Below, in pieces: positions 1 through 9,464 of a DNA stretch of 64,000 nucleotides (position 1 is its first letter; the number at the start of each line of letters is the position of its first letter). The stretch comes from Nitrospirales bacterium. GTDB taxonomy: Bacteria; Nitrospirota; Nitrospiria; Nitrospirales; UBA8639. Under the pieces are notes generated by a model. The model was not told the DNA's origin. It ran no database searches and saw only the letters and a list, made by a program, of their open reading frames with translations. The translations under genes were made by a program, and so were the position numbers. The stretch is taken from positions 1 to 64,000 of the forward strand of contig BQIV01000018.1 of NCBI GenBank assembly GCA_021604005.1, written 5' to 3'.

Positions 1-6
1 CTGAAG

Positions 7-28
7 TTCCCCCTCTTTAGTGGACGCC
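7..28. repeat. Left terminal inverted repeat of the IS3 element
   Basis: The reverse complement of this stretch reads GGCGTCCACT, AAAGA, GGGGGAA. It matches the right end at 1352-1372 at most positions outside the middle A/T block. Confidence 0.7.
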
Positions 29-70
29 AGCCTCTATGGTAAGAAGGGTTCACCAACGAAGGAGGGAACG

Positions 71-376
71 ATGATGCACACCATTCCGACTCGCCAGTAC
101 ACGGGAGCATTTCAGGACGCAGCGGTGAAACAGGTTCTGGAAGGGGGGCGGGCCATTCGAGAGGTCGCCCGCAGTTTGGAGATGCCGGCAAAGACCTTGG
201 GCAATTGGGTTCGACGTACCCGAAAGGGAGAAACACGTTCCCATGGAACCGAGAAGCTGGCCGTGTCCGATGTGCAGGCGGAGCTCTCACGGTTGCGAGC
301 CGAAAACGTGCAGTTGAAGATGGACAAAGACATCTTAAAAAAGGCGGCGGCGTACTTCGTGAGGGAGTCGCGATGA
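71..376 (+). CDS. IS3-family transposase OrfA (HTH protein)
   Basis: This is a small basic DNA-binding protein of about 101 residues. It has an HTH_Tnp_1 type helix-turn-helix (AIREVARSLEMPAKTLGNWV, about residues 30-50) followed by a leucine-zipper-like helix (ELSRLRAENVQLKMDKDILKKA). I chose ATG 71, where the family-like sequence begins (MMHTIPTRQYTG). A longer frame from 20 would add residues of no family resemblance. The stop TGA at 374-376 overlaps the ATG of orfB as ATGA. Near its end the frame contains TTA AAA AAG, a classical -1 slippery site that would fuse OrfA to OrfB. Its role is to bind the IS ends and to regulate or complete the OrfAB transposase. Confidence 0.85.
   Translation: MMHTIPTRQYTGAFQDAAVKQVLEGGRAIREVARSLEMPAKTLGNWVRRTRKGETRSHGTEKLAVSDVQAELSRLRAENVQLKMDKDILKKAAAYFVRESR
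337..343 (+). promoter_or_regulatory. Predicted -1 programmed frameshift site (A AAA AAG)
   Basis: The heptamer is in phase with OrfA as TTA AAA AAG. A -1 slip enters exactly the frame of orfB, which is open upstream of its own ATG. IS3-family elements commonly make the OrfAB transposase this way. Actual slippage here is inferred. Confidence 0.6.
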
Positions 377-1284
377 AGTATGCCTGGATTCATGAGTATC
401 GCGACCAGAACCCGGTGGCCCGGAGCTGTGACGTGTTAGGCGTCACTCGCAGTGGGTATTACCAGTGGCAGCAGCGTCACCAACGCCCATCGGTTCGAGC
501 GCAAGAGAATGCCCAGTTACTCGTGGAGTTGCAGACCCGACATCGTCACCATCGACAGTGCTATGGAAGTCCGCATATGACGGCCGATCTGCGAGCGGCA
601 GGCTGGCAAGTGAATCGCAAACGGATTGCTCGGCTCATGCGGCAAGCGGGCCTCCGAGCTCGGGGGCGCTGTCGCCGACGGTATACAACACAGTCGGCTC
701 ATCCCCATCCGGTGGCCCCCAATCGCGTCGCGCAGCAGTTTACCGTTACTGCTCCGAATCGAGTCTGGGTGACCGACATCACCTATGGGGCCACAGACGA
801 AGGGTGGCTGTATGTCGCACTGGTCATGGATCTGTTCTCTCGAAAATTCGTCGGGTGGGCGGTAGAGGCGTTTGTCGATACGCGGTTGACGCTCGCGGCG
901 TTCCAAATGGCGCTGGGCAGGAGGCAGCCGGCGGCCACCCTTGTGCATCATTCCGATCGCGGAGTGCAGTATGCCGCAGCGGCTTATTCCACCGTGTTGG
1001 AGGAACGAGGGATGACTCGGTCGATGAGTCGGAAAGGGAATTGTTATGATAATGCCCCCATGGAATCGGCCAATGGGACATTGAAAACCGAATGCGTTTA
1101 TGCACAACGATACGTCACCCGAGCCCAAGCCAAAGCGGACCTGATCGAGTATATCGGATATTACAACACTGAACGCCGGCATTCGGCGTTGGGGTATCAG
1201 AGTCCGGCAGCGTTTGAACGACAGTGGCAGAGCCAGCACCAGCCAGTAGAGACGCCATCAACCGCTGACCAGGGAGAGGCCTAG
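373..1284 (+). CDS. IS3-family transposase OrfB (DDE integrase domain)
   Basis: This is the catalytic subunit, 303 residues from ATG 373. The HTH_21-like region (QTRHRHHRQCYGSPHMTADL) is followed by an rve integrase core. The DDE residues are visible: D in VWVTDITY, D in VHHSDRGVQY and E in PMESANGTLKTE. The frame is uninterrupted and ends with the usual YNTERRHSALGYQSP block. It lies in the -1 frame relative to OrfA and can be made by ATGA coupling or by frameshift fusion. Length and motifs are normal for the family, so the element is probably still active. Confidence 0.9.
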   Translation: MKYAWIHEYRDQNPVARSCDVLGVTRSGYYQWQQRHQRPSVRAQENAQLLVELQTRHRHHRQCYGSPHMTADLRAAGWQVNRKRIARLMRQAGLRARGRCRRRYTTQSAHPHPVAPNRVAQQFTVTAPNRVWVTDITYGATDEGWLYVALVMDLFSRKFVGWAVEAFVDTRLTLAAFQMALGRRQPAATLVHHSDRGVQYAAAAYSTVLEERGMTRSMSRKGNCYDNAPMESANGTLKTECVYAQRYVTRAQAKADLIEYIGYYNTERRHSALGYQSPAAFERQWQSQHQPVETPSTADQGEA

Positions 1285-1351
1285 AGTATGGACCAACGGA
1301 CAATCGTTCAGTCACGGGCAAATATGAAAGCCGAATTTTTCACAAAAAGCT

Positions 1352-1372
1352 GGTGTCCACTTTTTGGGGGAA
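1352..1372. repeat. Right terminal inverted repeat of the IS3 element
   Basis: The sequence GGTGTCCACTTTTTGGGGGAA pairs with the left end at 7-28. It marks the boundary with the older, broken transposase that follows. Confidence 0.7.
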
Positions 1373-1905
1373 AGATCATCCGTATTTGCTACGCCACCTC
1401 CAGATCACGCGGCCCAATCATGTCTGGGCCATGGATGTCACGTACATCCCCATGGCCAAGGGATTTGTCTATACCGTCGCCGTAGTGGATTGGTATACGC
1501 GCCGAGTCCTTGCCTGGCGAGTATCGATTACCATGGACGTCCAGTTCTGCCTCGAAGCCGTCGAAGACGCCTTGGTACGTTAGGGGGAGACCAGACATCA
1601 TGAATATGGATCAGGACAGTCAATTCACCAGTCATGCCTTTACGGGATTCCTCAAGGCCCAAGGTATTCGAATTAGTATGGATGGGCAAGACACGTGGCG
1701 CGACAATGTGTTCGTCGAACGCCTCTAGCGCTCGGTGAAATACAAAGAAATATACTTACATGCCTATGACTCAGTCTCAACAGCCAGAAAGGGACTCGGA
1801 CGCTATATTCGGTTTTACAACAATGGTCGACCGCATTCTCATTTGGCCGATCAGACATCAGATCAGGTATATTTTGACAAACGACCACAGCCTCGAGCGG
1901 CATAA
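1373..1905 (+). pseudogene. Broken IS3-family orfB (second, older element)
   Basis: Three collinear pieces of one DDE transposase can be read in sequence. The first, to the stop at about 1583, contains RPNHVWAMDVTYIPMA and DWYTRRVLAWRVS. The second, about 1588-1728, contains NMDQDSQFTSHAF and DTWRDNVFVERL and then stops. The third, about 1729-1905, contains SVKYKEIYLHAYDSV and GRYIRFYNNGRPHSHL. Frame changes and a stop (TAG where an IS3 ORF reads through ERLW/ERLxRSVKY) make it non-functional. Its N-terminal part is absent to the left, which is consistent with disruption by the intact IS3 element. The catalytic Asp positions are still visible. Confidence 0.8.
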
Positions 1906-2285
1906 CCCAGCAGGGAGCGACCCACTTATCGGAGCACCATTACCTGTTCAAAGAAATGGGGCCACCTCTGAGAGCTTCTCTTGAAATATGTACAAAACTA
2001 CAAAGCTAACGAGAGATGGAAACTTCTATTATCTGGGATGAAGGGTGGGAGGCAGATAGCAGTCAAGAATTTTAGCTATCGCAATGCCATGGAGTTTGAG
2101 CAGAAGGGTTCTTCTTAATTTTATATCTTTCTGTTTGAGATCATTCTGACAATGTAAAGGCTTCGTTCGTTGTCAATGTGTCTTCATTATAGAAATCAAG
2201 ATGGCATATGCCTAAACCAACCGCAGCACTCATAATAAGCCCAGTTCAAGATAAAAGCATAGAGAAACCGTGTACAACTACTTAA
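1906..2285. other. Intergenic, probable tail of the broken IS plus unassigned AT-rich DNA
   Basis: The first roughly 80 bases probably belong to the 3' end of the degraded IS. After that I see only AT-rich sequence with no convincing frame, RNA or strong hairpin. Confidence 0.4.
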
Positions 2286-3233
2286 TCAAGGAAAGTCGTA
2301 CCCAAAATATCGATTCAGTGAGCCACCGATTCGTGCTATCACATTCAGATCGTTATCCGGCAACTTTTCCTTCCATGCTAAATCTTCTTTGACCACACCT
2401 GAACTTTGCCTTCGCATCTTATTTCCCATGATATGATGTTCAACTGTATAAAAATCTTTTGGGAGAGAAGCTGGCTTTAATCCCATAAGATCCGTAATCC
2501 GATCTACACTTCCTTGCGGGTCAGCACATAAATCAGAGTATCTCAGGCGCAACCACCGATCAGGTGAAACTAACTTTTTCGCCAGATCAGCCTTTGAATT
2601 AATTCTTCGCCAATAACGTGCAGCCCAAGCTACATCCTTACCTGTGTGCTTCATCGTACTTACAACGCTAGCCCTTATATCTTTCACCAAATGGACGACC
2701 TTTAGATCGATTTGCTCTATGTCCTTCAAAAACTTTATACGCCTTGAATCCTTCAAGGCATCTACAAAGGCTGTTTTGTTCTGGATCATCATTGCGGCTT
2801 GTGCGACATGCACCACCCGTTGACTAATTTCCTCAATCTCTTGCTTGTATCCCGGATACAAGTAGGGTACGAGTCTGTCCCTTATTAGTTCTAGAGAATT
2901 GTTCCCTAAAGAACGCACCAACAGCACATTCAACAAATGCGAATCACTCAATCGGAAACGAGTCTTCCAGGATTTGTCTATGTTAAATGTGCTTCCTAAT
3001 TTTTTTACTTGTTTTTCGAGTTCTAGAAAAAATGGACACTCGGTCATAACTTGACCACAGGAACAACGGTACTTTTTCGGCTTAAATCTTTCTACTGGAC
3101 CCGCTTCCCCAATCGTCATAATTTCTGGGTGGGAATTTAGAAGAAAACACAGTAAGGTGGATCCAGAGTAACCTTGTCCTGTAATGTATAAATAAGGAAT
3201 TTTTGATTGTGAAGACGACATACTATTCGTCAT
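2286..3233 (-). CDS. Sulfotransferase family protein
   Basis: This 315-residue protein is of the PAPS-dependent sulfotransferase type. The N-terminal strand-loop YITGQGYSGSTLLCFLLNSHPEI (about residues 15-37) is the 5'-phosphosulfate-binding loop. The central block LKVVHLVKDIRASVVSTMK fits the 3'-phosphate-binding region. Four Cys (CSCGQVMTEC, about residues 57-66) may form a structural site and also occur in related bacterial enzymes. The start is well supported by AAGGAGG nine bases upstream of ATG 3233. It probably sulfates a glycan or small molecule. The substrate cannot be told from sequence, but an exopolysaccharide-type beta-barrel gene lies next on the same strand. Confidence 0.75.
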   Translation of the reverse strand: MTNSMSSSQSKIPYLYITGQGYSGSTLLCFLLNSHPEIMTIGEAGPVERFKPKKYRCSCGQVMTECPFFLELEKQVKKLGSTFNIDKSWKTRFRLSDSHLLNVLLVRSLGNNSLELIRDRLVPYLYPGYKQEIEEISQRVVHVAQAAMMIQNKTAFVDALKDSRRIKFLKDIEQIDLKVVHLVKDIRASVVSTMKHTGKDVAWAARYWRRINSKADLAKKLVSPDRWLRLRYSDLCADPQGSVDRITDLMGLKPASLPKDFYTVEHHIMGNKMRRQSSGVVKEDLAWKEKLPDNDLNVIARIGGSLNRYFGYDFP

Positions 3234-3679
3234 TCTACTTATACCTCCTTCTGTGGGCCACTCTTCTTAAGCTAAGAATCTTTAGGAATAGAAAGATAAG
3301 GAAATCGATATTCAAAACGATAGAACATCATTTAGTTCAATAGATTCTGCTTATGTTCCATACACGACCTTCGAGATAACTGTCTCGCCACTATGAAAAT
3401 ATAGACAGAAAGATAAAAGATAGTAAAGTGCAAAAAGGAACATCCCGCTAGCACAGCCTAAGATTTCGGATTTACTCAAGAAATAGAGTCTTGCGAGATA
3501 TTACGGCAGTGGTGCATAGTGACCCATCTATAATGAACTCCAGTTCCTCAAGGCACTGAAAGAATCGGTCATCATATACCTATCACCAACTCACAACAGA
3601 ACACTCTCTCTACCCAACAGTCTGCTTGTCGGCAAGGCTTACAAGATGGTCTTTGTACATCTACAATTACACTTCAATA
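3234..3679. other. Gene-free AT-rich spacer
   Basis: There is no frame with family resemblance. A short stretch near 3520-3560 vaguely resembles transposase coding sequence but is too short to call. Confidence 0.4.
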
Positions 3680-5050
3680 TTAAAGAAATCCCTGTACACT
3701 AATCATAAATGTATTACTATAATAGTCAAAGATATTCTGGTTTGAACTTCTCCTATCAAAAATATAGTCAAAACGGAAACCTAACCATGTAACAGCTCGA
3801 TATTCGATTCCGCCCTTCCAACGAAATCGATTATCTCGCCGTCCCTCTTCAAATTTATTATTGGTGTAAAAGAACCTTCCCCGCAGTGCATAACGATCTG
3901 TGAGTTTCTGCCTAGCATTAATAGATATCCCCGTTTGAACAAATGTAGAAGTATTAAACACTGCCGCTTGCCGGATTCTTCGAAATGGCTGTACCCTGAT
4001 ATTAAATCGAGAAGTAGGATTCCAAACAATATTTCCAATCATGAAAAGACGTTTCTGCTGCTTCCCCCCCCTGCTTAATCCCATTTGTGACAGCTCCATC
4101 AATTTCGCGGGATCAACTACTGGAGCACGGTCGAAATTTAAAATCCTATACCCTATCCTGAAATCTCCGAATAAGAGTTTACTCGTCCTCAACCTAAAGC
4201 CTGTAAATACTCCATGCGCGAAACTGTCTAACTGTTTATTCTTGTCATAGGAACGATTCAATACATCGAAACCCAAAAGACCTGAGATAATTCGACTTGT
4301 GGGGACAAAAAAAGTTAAACGAGCCCTCATGGTATCACGATCTCGAGGCGCACCCTGATTATTGTTCGTAAAATTCAATTCTGTAAATTCTAACCTCAAC
4401 CTTACGCCCATCGACTGACCTAATAATGAAGCTTCGCTCAGGAACCTGTTGGTGTTCCACGTCGTAATGTCGTCTTGCTGGGTATCTACGTCAGATCCTC
4501 GGTTTACAAACCCCTCTCTATGTCCACCCTGCAAATCAACCTTCAACCCCCCTGGAAAATCTAACTTTAGATGCCCTACCCCATGTTGAGCCAGAACATT
4601 GTTTTCTGAAAATTTATGATAGAGAAGTTGTGCAGCGCGGTAATCAATTAGAAATGAATGCTTACCTCCAAAAGGCAAGTAAACTTGCATCCCTGGAGCT
4701 ATAGTCGTCACAAAATCGCTCCGCCTTCGATTGTTCGTCCGAAATACATTGTCTGTATACAGTTCTGCAACACCTAAGGACGGATGGATCTCTGCAGGAC
4801 CGACTCGCAATCCATCTCCAGGAAGCCATTCACGGAAAATAGGATTATTGCGAACAAAATTATCGGTCCCTGTAAAATAAAATGAAGAAAAGTTATTTGT
4901 ATTATTAGATGACTGAGCCCATCCCTTACTAGGAACGAGCATTTGGCAACACACGAGAAGTAGGGGGATAATACAGTGTCTAAGCTTCAGATCAATTCTT
5001 TTTATTTTAAATGAGCACTGTTTCTGATTCACGGTTTCCCCTTGAATCAT
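3680..5050 (-). CDS. Outer-membrane beta-barrel protein (BBP2_2 / EpsL-like)
   Basis: This is an exported protein of about 456 residues. A signal peptide is visible after ATG 5050 (hydrophobic core CIIPLLLVCCQMLVP, cleavage near GWAQ-SS). The mature part is rich in alternating polar and aromatic strands with repeated RxRFxFT-like elements. It ends in a run of amphipathic strands and the C-terminal FMISVQGFL, typical of barrels. The arrangement (short N-terminal part with RVGPAEIHPSLGVAELYTDNVF, then about 14-18 strands) matches the putative beta-barrel porin 2 / exopolysaccharide EpsL group. ATG 5161 or TTG 5176 would also be open, but these put over 60 residues before the signal core. Its likely role is an outer-membrane channel for polysaccharide. 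Confidence 0.65.
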   Translation of the reverse strand: MIQGETVNQKQCSFKIKRIDLKLRHCIIPLLLVCCQMLVPSKGWAQSSNNTNNFSSFYFTGTDNFVRNNPIFREWLPGDGLRVGPAEIHPSLGVAELYTDNVFRTNNRRRSDFVTTIAPGMQVYLPFGGKHSFLIDYRAAQLLYHKFSENNVLAQHGVGHLKLDFPGGLKVDLQGGHREGFVNRGSDVDTQQDDITTWNTNRFLSEASLLGQSMGVRLRLEFTELNFTNNNQGAPRDRDTMRARLTFFVPTSRIISGLLGFDVLNRSYDKNKQLDSFAHGVFTGFRLRTSKLLFGDFRIGYRILNFDRAPVVDPAKLMELSQMGLSRGGKQQKRLFMIGNIVWNPTSRFNIRVQPFRRIRQAAVFNTSTFVQTGISINARQKLTDRYALRGRFFYTNNKFEEGRRDNRFRWKGGIEYRAVTWLGFRFDYIFDRRSSNQNIFDYYSNTFMISVQGFL

Positions 5051-5192
5051 TGGATTGAATGCCCAAGAATCAAGAACTGATGTTGGTGAAGTCTTATTTA
5101 AATATGCATAACCTTGAGTTTTCTCAAAAATTACCTTTGGCTGGGATAACCGTAAAGACATCCGGACGGAGGGCAACTAAAGTTTAAAAAAC

Positions 5193-5246
<54 letters not shown>

Positions 5247-5269
<23 letters not shown>

Positions 5270-5900
5270 ACTGAATTTGTGGAATCCACTTAGTCGTGAG
5301 CAAGTCCTTGGCTTTCTGCAAGGCTAACGCACGATGACTGACGGTATTTTTCTCTTCAAAACTGATCTCGGCAAGTGTTCTCTTGAAGGCCGGAAGCCAA
5401 AACACAGGATCGTATCCAAACCCTTGAGTGCCTTGTGGGACTTCCGTAATCTCGCCCTCCAACAGGCCTTCCATGACATCCACCTCACCGTCAGGATTGG
5501 CGATGGCTACTACTGTAAGAAAACGGGCCTGCCGATGTCCAGCGGTCACGCCTGAAAGTTCTTGAAGGAGTTTTTGACAATTATCTTGATAGGTAGCATC
5601 TTCACCGGCATATCGCGCTGCATACACACCGGGGCGACCGTCTAATGCCGTCACATCTAATCCCGTATCATCGGCAAGCGTCACATGACCGGTATATTTG
5701 GCAATGCCTAGGGCTTTTTTAATGGCATTTTCTTCACAGGTCACCCCATCTTCTTCAATAACAGGTGCCTGGGGAAAGTCTCGAAGCGTCAAAACCGTAA
5801 CTGGGAGATCCTTGAGCAAGTCAAGGATTTCCTCTTGTTTGTGCCGATTGCCAGTGGCCAACACCAACACACCCTCCTGACCATGAATGGGATCATTCAC
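5247..5900 (-). CDS. rdgB: dITP/XTP pyrophosphatase (RdgB/HAM1)
   Basis: This is a housekeeping enzyme that hydrolyses non-canonical purine NTPs (dITP, XTP) to the monophosphate. All family blocks are present: [13 protein letters not shown] near the start, [49 protein letters not shown] and the terminal SHRALAL. GTG 5900 overlaps the stop of rph (GTGA) and has AGGA eight bases upstream. A second, stronger AGGAGG sits eight bases before GTG 5864, which would start the protein directly at LATGN. The C-terminus is odd: the last codons (SGRSAAR and the stop) lie inside the tRNA-Pro gene downstream. Confidence 0.92.
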
Positions 5901-6637
5901 GCTAATGTTCCTATAAGGTCCTTTTGCATCTTGATCAAGTCCTGAATGCCAACCCATCCCATTGAGAGAAACGCATCAAGGTCTTTTTTTTCAAATGGCT
6001 CACCTTCGGCGGTGCCTTGTACTTCAACCAGATGTCCCTTGCCGGTCATCACTAGATTCATGTCCACATCGGCCACCGAATCTTCATCATAGGCCAAATC
6101 AATACGAACTTCACTCCCAATCTTTCCAATGCTAATAGCCGCCAGATAGTCTTTTAACGGCCGCTGCTTGATCAGTTGCTTGTCCTTCAACTTGGTCATG
6201 GCATCGGCAAGGGCAATAAACGACCCTGTAATCGCAGCCGTTCGCGTTCCGCCATCGGCTTGAATGACATCACAATCAATCCAGACGGTTCGTTCCCCTA
6301 ATGACGTGGTATCCGTGACGGCACGAAGTGCACGTCCCACCAGCCGTTGAATCTCAAGTGTGCGTCCTCCCTGTTTTCCTCTATTCGCTTCTCGGGGCAT
6401 GCGATCATGAGTGGAACGAGGCAGCATGCCATATTCCGCCGTGACCCATCCCTTCCCTTTGTCCCGCAAAAAGGAGGGAACCTTTTCTTCCACGGTCGCA
6501 TTGCAGATGACTTTGGTTTCACCCATCTCAATGAGGACCGAACCTTCCGCGTACTTCGTGAAGGACCGGGTAATTTTCACTGGCCGAATTTGATTGGGCA
6601 TTCGCCCATCCGAACGTGTTGATTCAGGCTCGATCAT
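5897..6637 (-). CDS. rph: Ribonuclease PH
   Basis: This phosphorolytic 3'-5' exoribonuclease trims tRNA 3' ends. It has 246 residues from ATG 6637, which is preceded by AAAGGA. The family features are RSDGR near the N-terminus, [32 protein letters not shown], the phosphate-binding core [16 protein letters not shown] and the late block [19 protein letters not shown]. It is translationally coupled to rdgB by a 4-base overlap. The rph-rdgB pairing is common in bacteria, and here both sit next to a tRNA gene. Confidence 0.95.
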   Translation of the reverse strand: MIEPESTRSDGRMPNQIRPVKITRSFTKYAEGSVLIEMGETKVICNATVEEKVPSFLRDKGKGWVTAEYGMLPRSTHDRMPREANRGKQGGRTLEIQRLVGRALRAVTDTTSLGERTVWIDCDVIQADGGTRTAAITGSFIALADAMTKLKDKQLIKQRPLKDYLAAISIGKIGSEVRIDLAYDEDSVADVDMNLVMTGKGHLVEVQGTAEGEPFEKKDLDAFLSMGWVGIQDLIKMQKDLIGTLA

Positions 6638-6720
6638 GATAGCATTCCTTTGAGAAAAAAGAGCCAGATTATAAAGAGGGGTTCCTGAAAACACAAACGG
6701 CATCGGAAGGAGGAACGTTC

Positions 6721-6861
6721 TTATTTTTCAGTTGTCACACTGCGGTTTTGTTCGGCTTGCCGTTGCCGTCGAACCACCACAATGCGAAGACACAGCAGTG
6801 CAATGATTAGCAAGCCGATGCCCCAGGCAAACAGGTCTTCATAGGGAAAGTGATACGGCAT
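6721..6861 (-). CDS. Small single-span membrane protein (46 aa)
   Basis: ATG 6861 to TAA 6721 encodes 46 residues. A short aromatic N-terminus ([14 protein letters not shown]) is followed by one hydrophobic helix ([16 protein letters not shown]) and a basic, glutamine-rich tail ([10 protein letters not shown]). That gives a clear N-out, C-in topology by the positive-inside rule. It lies 83 bases upstream of rph in the same orientation. No strong ribosome-binding site is seen. No function can be assigned. Confidence 0.5.
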   Translation of the reverse strand: MPYHFPYEDLFAWGIGLLIIALLCLRIVVVRRQRQAEQNRSVTTEK

Positions 6862-6982
6862 AGATTACGTCAAGAGCATAGCACACGCATGTGAAATGCC
6901 ACCCACTCCTATTTTCGTTGACTCCAATTTCGACGGGTGGTAGATTCAGCAACAAGAGCAGAATCCCTAAGGATGTCAACGT

Positions 6983-8272
6983 ATGTATGACTTTCGTGTT
7001 TTAAAAGATCAGCTTGCTCGATTGCAAGAAAACCTCGGTCCACGTGGAAAAGAGGTGTCGTGGGCATTCGTGCAACAATTAACGGAACAACGTCGCGAGT
7101 TGATTGCAACAGTTGAAGAGCTTCGCAATCAACTCAAACGAGGTTCTGACACGGTGGCGAAACTCAAACGGGAAAAACAGCCGACCGATGAGGCCACAAC
7201 TGAACTTCGCACACTTGGCGACCGCATTCAAGGCATTGAAGCGCAATTACGAGGGGTTGAAGCGCAATTACAGGCTGAAGCCCTTCGCATTCCCAATGTT
7301 CCGCATGAATCTGTTCCGAAGGGTGCCGATGCAACAGAAAACCAAGAAGTTCGTCGTTGGGGCACTCCGCCTTCGTTTGATTTTACGCCGCGTTCCCATG
7401 ATGAACTTGGGGAGACTCTTGGTATTTTTGATTTTGAGCGAGCCAGTAAAGTGACCGGGTCCCGTTTCCCGCTGTCATTTGGACTTGGTGCTACACTCGA
7501 GCGGGCCTTAGCCCACTTCATGCTCGACTTGCATATTGGAGAACATGGATACACCGAAGTTCTTCCTCCTTTTATCGTCAATCGTACAAGCATGACCGGA
7601 ACAGGACAGCTTCCAAAATTTGAAACTGAGGCCTTCCACTTGGCAAGCGAAGACTACTTTTTAATCCCAACGGCTGAAGTGCCTCTCACGAATATTTACC
7701 AGAATGACATTATTCCTGAAACGGATTTGCCCCTTCGATATGTGGCACACACGCCCTGTTTTCGAAGAGAAGCCGGGTCATATGGGCAAGACACGAAAGG
7801 GCTGATTCGTGTTCATCAATTTAATAAAGTCGAACTGGTCACGTTTTCCACGCCGGAGGAGTCCTATGCAGCACATGAGAGCCTCACGAAGGCTGCCGAA
7901 AGTATTTTGCAAGCGCTTGGCTTGCCCTATCGCGTCATGGCGCTCTGCACAGGAGACTTAGGATTTGCAGCCGCAAAGACCTACGATTTGGAGGTGTGGC
8001 TCCCGTCACAACAGACGTATCGAGAGGTGTCGTCCTGTAGTAATTTTGAGGCATTTCAAGCCAAGCGGGCTAACATTCGCTATCGCCCCAAACACGGCAA
8101 ACCCAATCATGTCCATACGCTCAATGGGTCTGCGCTGGCTGTCGGTCGCACCCTCGTGGCCATTTTGGAAAATTATCAACATGCCGATGGTTCCGTAACG
8201 ATTCCCGACGTGCTTCACCCCTACATTTCAGACACGACCGTCATGACACTGAGGACTTCGCCCAACATCTAA
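6983..8272 (+). CDS. serS: Seryl-tRNA synthetase
   Basis: A class II synthetase of 429 residues that charges tRNA-Ser. The N-terminal long coiled-coil arm (about residues 25-105, rich in KREKQ and [11 protein letters not shown]) contacts the tRNA-Ser variable arm. The catalytic core shows motif 2 ([27 protein letters not shown]) and motif 3 ([19 protein letters not shown]). AAGGA precedes ATG 6983. Two tRNA-Ser(TGA) genes follow within 900 bases, so enzyme and substrates are clustered. Confidence 0.97.
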   Translation: MYDFRVLKDQLARLQENLGPRGKEVSWAFVQQLTEQRRELIATVEELRNQLKRGSDTVAKLKREKQPTDEATTELRTLGDRIQGIEAQLRGVEAQLQAEALRIPNVPHESVPKGADATENQEVRRWGTPPSFDFTPRSHDELGETLGIFDFERASKVTGSRFPLSFGLGATLERALAHFMLDLHIGEHGYTEVLPPFIVNRTSMTGTGQLPKFETEAFHLASEDYFLIPTAEVPLTNIYQNDIIPETDLPLRYVAHTPCFRREAGSYGQDTKGLIRVHQFNKVELVTFSTPEESYAAHESLTKAAESILQALGLPYRVMALCTGDLGFAAAKTYDLEVWLPSQQTYREVSSCSNFEAFQAKRANIRYRPKHGKPNHVHTLNGSALAVGRTLVAILENYQHADGSVTIPDVLHPYISDTTVMTLRTSPNI

Positions 8273-8290
8273 AGCCGACATCAAACGATT

Positions 8291-8746
8291 ATGATAGACC
8301 ATACCCGGTTATCGCCACATGCCTGGGATTATCTTTCACACCAACTTTTTGGCGCTGACAACGCATGGATTACGCCTCCACAGAAATTATTTTTGTGGAA
8401 TGCACAAGGGATCTACATCGACTATTACTACCCTAATCCTGAAATCGTGCATCTTGTCGGAGGTGAGTATTTATTAGGGAAGCGCATTAGCAAAGTGTTA
8501 CCTCAACCCATGGCAAGAGGTGTGCGATCTTCAATTGTTCAAACACTTGATCTTCAACAACCGCATATTGAATATTACGAGTTAACCATGCAGAAACAAT
8601 TATACCGAGTTGCCGTTCGATTCTTGCCGTTTCTAGATAAGGTTTTGGGGTTGGTTAACGATTTGCCCAATCTACAAGAAGAGAACGCCGCTGTTGGTAT
8701 ACCTCAACAACACCGTTTACCTGCACTGTCGCATCGCAAACCATAA
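8291..8746 (+). CDS. Stand-alone PAS-domain protein
   Basis: This protein has 151 residues and no output domain. Residues about 25-130 read as a PAS fold: a strand (KLFLWNAQGIYIDYYYPNPE), the typical GKRISKVLPQPMARGVRSSIVQTLDLQQPHIEYYELTM segment, and the two closing strands (LYRVAVRFLPFLDKVLGLVND). It probably serves as a sensor or protein-interaction module. It follows serS by 18 bases and may be co-transcribed with it. The functional partner is unknown. Confidence 0.6.
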   Translation: MIDHTRLSPHAWDYLSHQLFGADNAWITPPQKLFLWNAQGIYIDYYYPNPEIVHLVGGEYLLGKRISKVLPQPMARGVRSSIVQTLDLQQPHIEYYELTMQKQLYRVAVRFLPFLDKVLGLVNDLPNLQEENAAVGIPQQHRLPALSHRKP

Positions 8747-8810
8747 TGTCCTATCACGCAAGACAGAATCCACATTGATAATACATGCGAGCAATGGCGG
8801 TCAATACTGT

Positions 8811-8898
8811 GGAGGGGTGCTAGAGTGGACGAATAGGCCGGTCTTGAAAACCGGAGTAGTGCAAGCTACCGTGGGTTCGAATCCCACCCCCTCCGCCA
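8811..8898 (+). tRNA. tRNA-Ser (anticodon TGA), copy 1
   Basis: Class II tRNA with acceptor GGAGGGG/CCCCTCC, anticodon loop CTTGAAA (TGA), a long variable arm (GTAGTGCAAGCTAC), T-arm GTGGG-TTCGAAT-CCCAC and encoded GCCA. Confidence 0.95.
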
Positions 8899-9076
8899 GG
8901 ATTCAATCGTATGACCAAACCGTGGAGAAGCGTATACACCGGTTTCAATAGCCCTTTAGTTAATAGGGGATCGGGACCGATACGCTATCACGTACTTTTC
9001 CGAGAGACACATGCATATACTCCCTAATGACTGAAACGTGATCACACGAATTCTCGACGGTTCTGCAAAAAGATCT

Positions 9077-9164
9077 GGAGGGGTGCTAGAGTGGACGAAT
9101 AGGCCGGTCTTGAAAACCGGAGTCCTTCACGGGACCGTAGGTTCGAATCCTACCCCCTCCGCCA
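9077..9164 (+). tRNA. tRNA-Ser (anticodon TGA), copy 2
   Basis: This copy is identical to the gene at 8811 from the acceptor through the anticodon arm. It differs in the variable arm (GTCCTTCACGGGAC) and carries the paired change GTAGG/CCTAC in the T-stem. CCA is encoded. Confidence 0.95.
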
Positions 9165-9464
9165 ATATCCACGAATGCCGTCTATTGTTCAGTAAGAAGT
9201 CAGAAGATAACATTAGGCAAACAGTCTACTACGCATTCTTGACGCTATTCTGTAGAGTCTTTTTCACGACCTTTCCTGCCTAAAAAAACACGCCTTTCAC
9301 TCGTGTATCTGCTTGTTCTTGAAGCTTGCAAGACGTTCATCAGTCTTCCGATTTGCCTGTATATTGACCTCTTACGCACGCACTCAAGTGAATGCGGTTC
9401 CAGCCGACAAGGGTAGGACAAAGCCACACGATTTCATGCTTATTTTATGTAAGGAGGTGTCGAA
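9165..9464. other. Gene-free spacer after the tRNA-Ser pair
   Basis: I see no supported frame or RNA. The last bases hold the strong AAGGAGG of the next gene. Confidence 0.4.

Larger units (their letters stand above)
7..1372 (+). mobile_element. Intact IS3-family insertion sequence
   Basis: The element has two overlapping transposase frames (71-376 and 373-1284) between imperfect terminal inverted repeats. The left end at 7-28, read in reverse complement, shares GGnGTCCACT, then GGGGGAA, with the right end at 1352-1372. The frame organisation, the DDE residues in OrfB and an A-AAA-AAG slippery heptamer in OrfA are all IS3-family traits. Immediately outside the right end lies the broken orfB of another IS3-type element, so this copy probably inserted into, or next to, an older element. 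The left flank is outside the window, so the target duplication cannot be checked. Confidence 0.85.
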
